Part shown: positions 7,000 through 9,428 of the stretch, piece by piece
Position numbering within the stretch: position 1 is the first letter of the stretch
How the letters are laid out: the number at the start of each line of letters is the position of its first letter
NCBI GenBank assembly: GCA_028694405.1
Contig: JAQUTM010000080.1
Location: 1 to 9,428 of the forward strand
From: Oscillospiraceae bacterium
Lineage (GTDB): Bacteria > Bacillota > Clostridia > Oscillospirales > Ruminococcaceae
Reading direction: 5' to 3'
DNA: 9,428 bases
Program-made: the position numbers and the translations under genes
The notes under the pieces: generated by a model
Told to the model about the DNA's origin: nothing
The model's input: the letters and a program-made list of their open reading frames with translations, nothing else
Databases searched by the model: none

Positions 7000-8079
7000 T
7001 TAATCTAAATAACCTTTTGCAGCAAGCAATTCGGCAAGCAAAACTGCTCCGCCTGCGGCACCGCGTAAGGTGTTGTGAGACAAACACACAAATTTATAAT
7101 CATATTGTGTATCTTCACGCAAGCGGCCGATTGACACGGCCATGCCATTTTCTAAATTGCGATCTAATTTTGTTTGAGGACGGTTATCCTCTTCAAAATA
7201 ATGTAAAAATTGTTTTGGCGCACTGGGTAAATTTAAGGCTTGAGCTGCACCGGAAAAATTCGCCCATTTTTCTTTTATTTCTTCAATCGTAGGTTTTTTA
7301 TCAAAGCTTACAAAAACGGCTGCCATATGGCCGTCACTGCAGGCAACACGCAAACATTGTGCTGTAAACGCAGGTGCTTTTGCCGGCACAATTTTATCAC
7401 CTTCAATTTTACCCCATAATTTAAGCGGCTCTTTTTCGCTTTTTTCTTCTTCTCCGCCAATATAGGGAATACAGTTATCTACCATCTCGGGCCATGTTTC
7501 AAAGGTTTTGCCCGCGCCGGAAATAGCTTGATATGTACATACCAGACATTTATTTACACCATAATCAGCCATTAAAGGGTGTAAAGCAGGCACATAACTT
7601 TGTAAAGAACAGTTAGACTTTACAGCAATAAAGCCCCGCTTTGTACCCAAGCGTTTGCGCTGTGCAGGAATAATATCTGTATGTGTATCATTAATTTCGG
7701 GCACAATCATGGGAACATCTTCTGTAAAACGGTTTGCGCTATTGTTAGAAACTACCGGACATTCCGCTTTTGCATAGGCTTCTTCCAGCGCTTTAATTTC
7801 ATCTTTTTTCATATCTACAGCGCAAAAAATAAAATCTACCAAAGCAGCAACTTCCTCTACTTTAGCCGCGTCCATAACAATTAAGTTTTTAGCCTGCTGA
7901 GGCATAGGGGTAGACATTGCCCAACGAGAGCCCACAGCATCTTCATAAGTTTTTCCGGCCGAACGGGGAGAAGCCGCTACAACGGTTAATTTAAACCAAG
8001 GGTGATTTTCCATTAGGGACACAAAACGCTGGCCTACCATACCGGTTGCGCCAACTACGCCAACTTTAAACTCTTTCAT
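7000..8079 (-). CDS. asd: Aspartate-semialdehyde dehydrogenase, archaeal/fungal-like type
   Basis: Makes aspartate semialdehyde from aspartyl phosphate using NADPH, feeding lysine/DAP and, elsewhere, threonine and methionine synthesis. The 359-aa product carries the nucleotide-binding GATGMVGQ (10-17), SNNSANR (111-117), MIVPEIN (124-130), the active-site segment KSNCSLQ with Cys157, AISGAGKT (185-192), the anion-binding stretch around EEEKSEKEPLK (210-220) and the catalytic His251 in CSDGHMAAVFV. The SNCS form of the active site and the length match the archaeal/fungal-like branch of the family rather than the shorter enterobacterial type. AAAGGA lies about 9 nt before the ATG. It is the first gene of the operon, and its 380-nt leader contains the lysine riboswitch; the last 100 nt of that leader (8080-8179) are AT-rich and show no further feature I can support. 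Confidence 0.97.
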   Translation of the reverse strand: MKEFKVGVVGATGMVGQRFVSLMENHPWFKLTVVAASPRSAGKTYEDAVGSRWAMSTPMPQQAKNLIVMDAAKVEEVAALVDFIFCAVDMKKDEIKALEEAYAKAECPVVSNNSANRFTEDVPMIVPEINDTHTDIIPAQRKRLGTKRGFIAVKSNCSLQSYVPALHPLMADYGVNKCLVCTYQAISGAGKTFETWPEMVDNCIPYIGGEEEKSEKEPLKLWGKIEGDKIVPAKAPAFTAQCLRVACSDGHMAAVFVSFDKKPTIEEIKEKWANFSGAAQALNLPSAPKQFLHYFEEDNRPQTKLDRNLENGMAVSIGRLREDTQYDYKFVCLSHNTLRGAAGGAVLLAELLAAKGYLD

Positions 8080-8179
8080 AAAAAAACATTCCTTTCAGCC
8101 TTTAATATATGTTTGTGTGGTGCCTTTTGTTATAAACTTTTTAAATTGCGTGAAAAACGGGTTAAAAAATTTATAAAAC

Positions 8180-8204
8180 AAAAAAGCCGGTCTTGAAAAC
8201 CGGC
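8180..8204 (-). terminator. Lysine riboswitch terminator (expression platform)
   Basis: In the minus-strand transcript GCCGGT (8204-8199) pairs with ACCGGC (8191-8186) across a 7-nt loop and is followed by six U (8185-8180). An AT-rich 9-bp hairpin, TTATGCAAT/ATTGCATAA (8208-8216/8229-8237), stands between it and the aptamer and touches the 3' strand of P1 at 8237, so it is a candidate for the switching structure. High lysine is expected to favour termination. Confidence 0.85.
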
Positions 8205-8236
8205 AAGTTATGCAATATAATCTAATAGATTGCATA

Positions 8237-8402
8237 ATTAACAGCTCACCATGCTTTTGGCATGACAGTTTTATGCCTTTCGGACAATAAAACCAGATAG
8301 ATGCTTGCCGACCATCTTCTTCGGCGGTTGTTGCCTTTTACCTGCATCATCGACTTGGCAGTCATCCGCAAGGTTACTAATCAAAACCGCGCCTCTGTTA
8401 AT
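8237..8402 (-). promoter_or_regulatory. Lysine riboswitch aptamer (L box) controlling asd
   Basis: The RNA binds lysine and turns off the downstream DAP/lysine genes. Reading the minus strand, P1 pairs ATTAACAG (8402-8395) with CTGTTAAT (8244-8237), 8 bp, enclosing 166 nt, the usual aptamer size. Conserved boxes are AGAGGCGCGG after P1 (8396-8387), AGTAACC (8378-8372), the AACCGCCGAAG core (8328-8319 and one base before), CTGTCATGCC (8268-8259) and GGTGAGCTGTT (8250-8240). A P5-like hairpin pairs CATGC with GCATG (8250-8254/8260-8264). The gene content downstream (asd, dapA, dapB) is exactly the class's usual regulon. Confidence 0.95.
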
Positions 8403-8413
8403 TTCATGTGTTT

Positions 8414-8442
8414 AATATAGCATTGCTTCGGCAATCTGTCAA
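8414..8442 (-). promoter_or_regulatory. Sigma-A-type promoter of the asd operon
   Basis: On the minus strand a perfect TTGACA (8442-8437) is separated by 17 nt from TATATT (8419-8414), five of six matches to TATAAT. Transcription would start near 8407, a few bases before the riboswitch P1 stem. The -35 box lies only 18 nt from the divergent queA start codon. Confidence 0.85.
8422..8435. repeat. Inverted repeat with UUCG tetraloop in the asd promoter spacer
   Basis: ATTGC (8422-8426), TTCG, GCAAT (8431-8435) form a 5-bp palindrome whose + strand RNA would close a cUUCGg loop. It sits between the -35 and -10 boxes of the asd promoter and 11 nt before the queA ribosome binding site (GGAAAGGG, 8447-8454). 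It may be a small operator, a leader hairpin of queA, or chance. Confidence 0.4.
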
Positions 8443-8459
8443 TATTGGAAAGGGAAAAT

Positions 8460-9428
8460 ATGTATAAAATGTTAAAAAGTGATTTTTACTATGACTTACC
8501 AAAAGAATTAATAGCTCAACATCCCATAGAACCGCGTGATCATTCACGTCTGCTGCATTTAGATAAAACCACCGGAGCTGTTACGCATTATCATTTTTAT
8601 AATCTGCCGGACTTTTTATCTAAAGGTGACTTATTAGTTGTAAATAATTCTAAAGTAATACCGGCGCGTTTAATTGGTGAAAAGATAAACCATCAACCGG
8701 ATACAGTAGGTGCCGCCTGTGAAGTGCTGTTGTTGCGCCAACAGCAAACAGATGTTTGGGAGTGTTTAGCCAAACCCGGCAAACGGTTAAAAAGCGGAGC
8801 ACAAATAAAATTTGGCAACGGATTGTTAACTGCCACTATTTTGGATACCATTGAAGATGGAAATAAAATTATCAAATTTGACTATGACCACAGCGGTAAT
8901 TTTTATGCTTTGTTAGATAAAATCGGACAAATGCCTTTACCGCATTACATCGAGGCTCAGCTGGAGGATAATGACCGCTATCAAACCGTTTACGCCACCG
9001 AACGCGGCAGCGCCGCTGCACCTACAGCAGGGCTTCATTTTACAGATTCGGTTTTTGCTTCGCTTAAAGAAAAAGGTGTGCAAGTTGCTCAAGTAACACT
9101 TCATGTGGGACTGGGCACCTTTAGACCTGTAAAGGAAAACAACATTACAGATCATATCATGCACAGTGAGTGGTATCACATTTCGCAGGAAACTGCCGAT
9201 ATGATAAATGCAACCAAGGCCAAAGGCGGACGGGTAATTGCCGTAGGCACAACCAGTTGCCGTACCTTAGAAAGCGCCATGCAAACCTTTGGAGAATTTA
9301 AAGAGTGTAGCGGAGACACCAGTATTTTTATTTATCCCGGTTACACATTTAAGGCGATTGATGGCTTGCTCACCAATTTTCATTTACCGGAAAGCACTTT
9401 AATTATGCTTGTTTCTGCTTTTGCGGGG
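8460..9428 (+). CDS. queA: tRNA preQ1(34) S-adenosylmethionine ribosyltransferase-isomerase, 3' end outside window
   Basis: Transfers and rearranges the ribosyl part of S-adenosylmethionine onto preQ1 at the wobble base of tRNA to give epoxyqueuosine, a late step of queuosine synthesis. The frame is open from 8460 to the window end, 323 residues of a family usually near 340. Family segments read in order: SDFYYDLPKELIAQHPIEPRDHSRLL near the start, VVNNSKVIPARL (about 61-72), MPLPHYIEAQLE, DRYQTVYATERGSAAAPTAGLHFT in the middle, VTLHVGLGTFRPV, GTTSCRTLES, and NFHLPESTLIMLVSAFAG at the edge. Only about 20 residues are missing. ATG 8460 is preferred over ATG 8469 because GGAAAGGG ends 5 nt before it. 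The gene is divergent from asd; I cannot place its own promoter, which may overlap the riboswitch region. In many bacteria tgt follows. Confidence 0.97.
   Translation, partial: MYKMLKSDFYYDLPKELIAQHPIEPRDHSRLLHLDKTTGAVTHYHFYNLPDFLSKGDLLVVNNSKVIPARLIGEKINHQPDTVGAACEVLLLRQQQTDVWECLAKPGKRLKSGAQIKFGNGLLTATILDTIEDGNKIIKFDYDHSGNFYALLDKIGQMPLPHYIEAQLEDNDRYQTVYATERGSAAAPTAGLHFTDSVFASLKEKGVQVAQVTLHVGLGTFRPVKENNITDHIMHSEWYHISQETADMINATKAKGGRVIAVGTTSCRTLESAMQTFGEFKECSGDTSIFIYPGYTFKAIDGLLTNFHLPESTLIMLVSAFAG

Noticed and set aside
8080..8179. Possible leader peptide or second regulator between the lysine terminator and asd
   Set aside because: The stretch is AT-rich, with no open frame having a ribosome binding site and no stable hairpin that I can support.

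Overview
The window looks like an ordinary chromosomal segment of a low-GC Gram-positive bacterium, most likely a member of the Clostridia. The reasons are a tyrosine T-box leader, a lysine (L-box) riboswitch, strong AGGAGG-type ribosome binding sites, intrinsic terminators after most units, and an aspartate-semialdehyde dehydrogenase of the longer archaeal/fungal-like type. The lineage is an inference. I see no insertion sequence, phage gene, CRISPR array, rRNA or tRNA.

Left part, + strand (1-3509). The window opens inside recN (DNA repair ATPase). A consensus sigma-A-type promoter overlaps the recN stop codon and starts a T-box leader (about 747-1013) with a UAC specifier, which controls tyrS (tyrosyl-tRNA synthetase, 1050-2276). 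After an intrinsic terminator comes a stand-alone PiT-family phosphate transporter (2426-3472). A perfect 13-bp hairpin (3474-3509) then terminates this gene and the converging operon.

Right part, - strand (8442 down to 3525). A consensus promoter drives a lysine riboswitch (aptamer 8237-8402, terminator 8180-8204), followed by asd, dapA, dapB, a CapA-like metallophosphoesterase lipoprotein and a small protein made of two ACT domains. Asd, DapA and DapB carry out consecutive steps from aspartyl phosphate to tetrahydrodipicolinate, the route to meso-diaminopimelate (cell wall) and lysine. The last two genes are tightly coupled to dapB (4-nt overlap, then a 3-nt gap). The ACT protein resembles the regulatory C-terminal part of aspartokinase without its kinase domain. 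A hairpin at the dapA stop codon and a possible extended -10 promoter before dapB suggest that the distal genes can be expressed separately from the riboswitch-controlled proximal pair.

Right edge, + strand. queA (queuosine biosynthesis) starts at 8460, divergent from the lysine operon, and runs off the window at its conserved C-terminal SAFAG motif.

The most interesting points are the kinase-less aspartokinase-like ACT protein in a lysine-riboswitch operon, the CapA-like lipoprotein translationally coupled to dapB, and the layered regulation of the operon. Nothing here is clearly a wholly new system.
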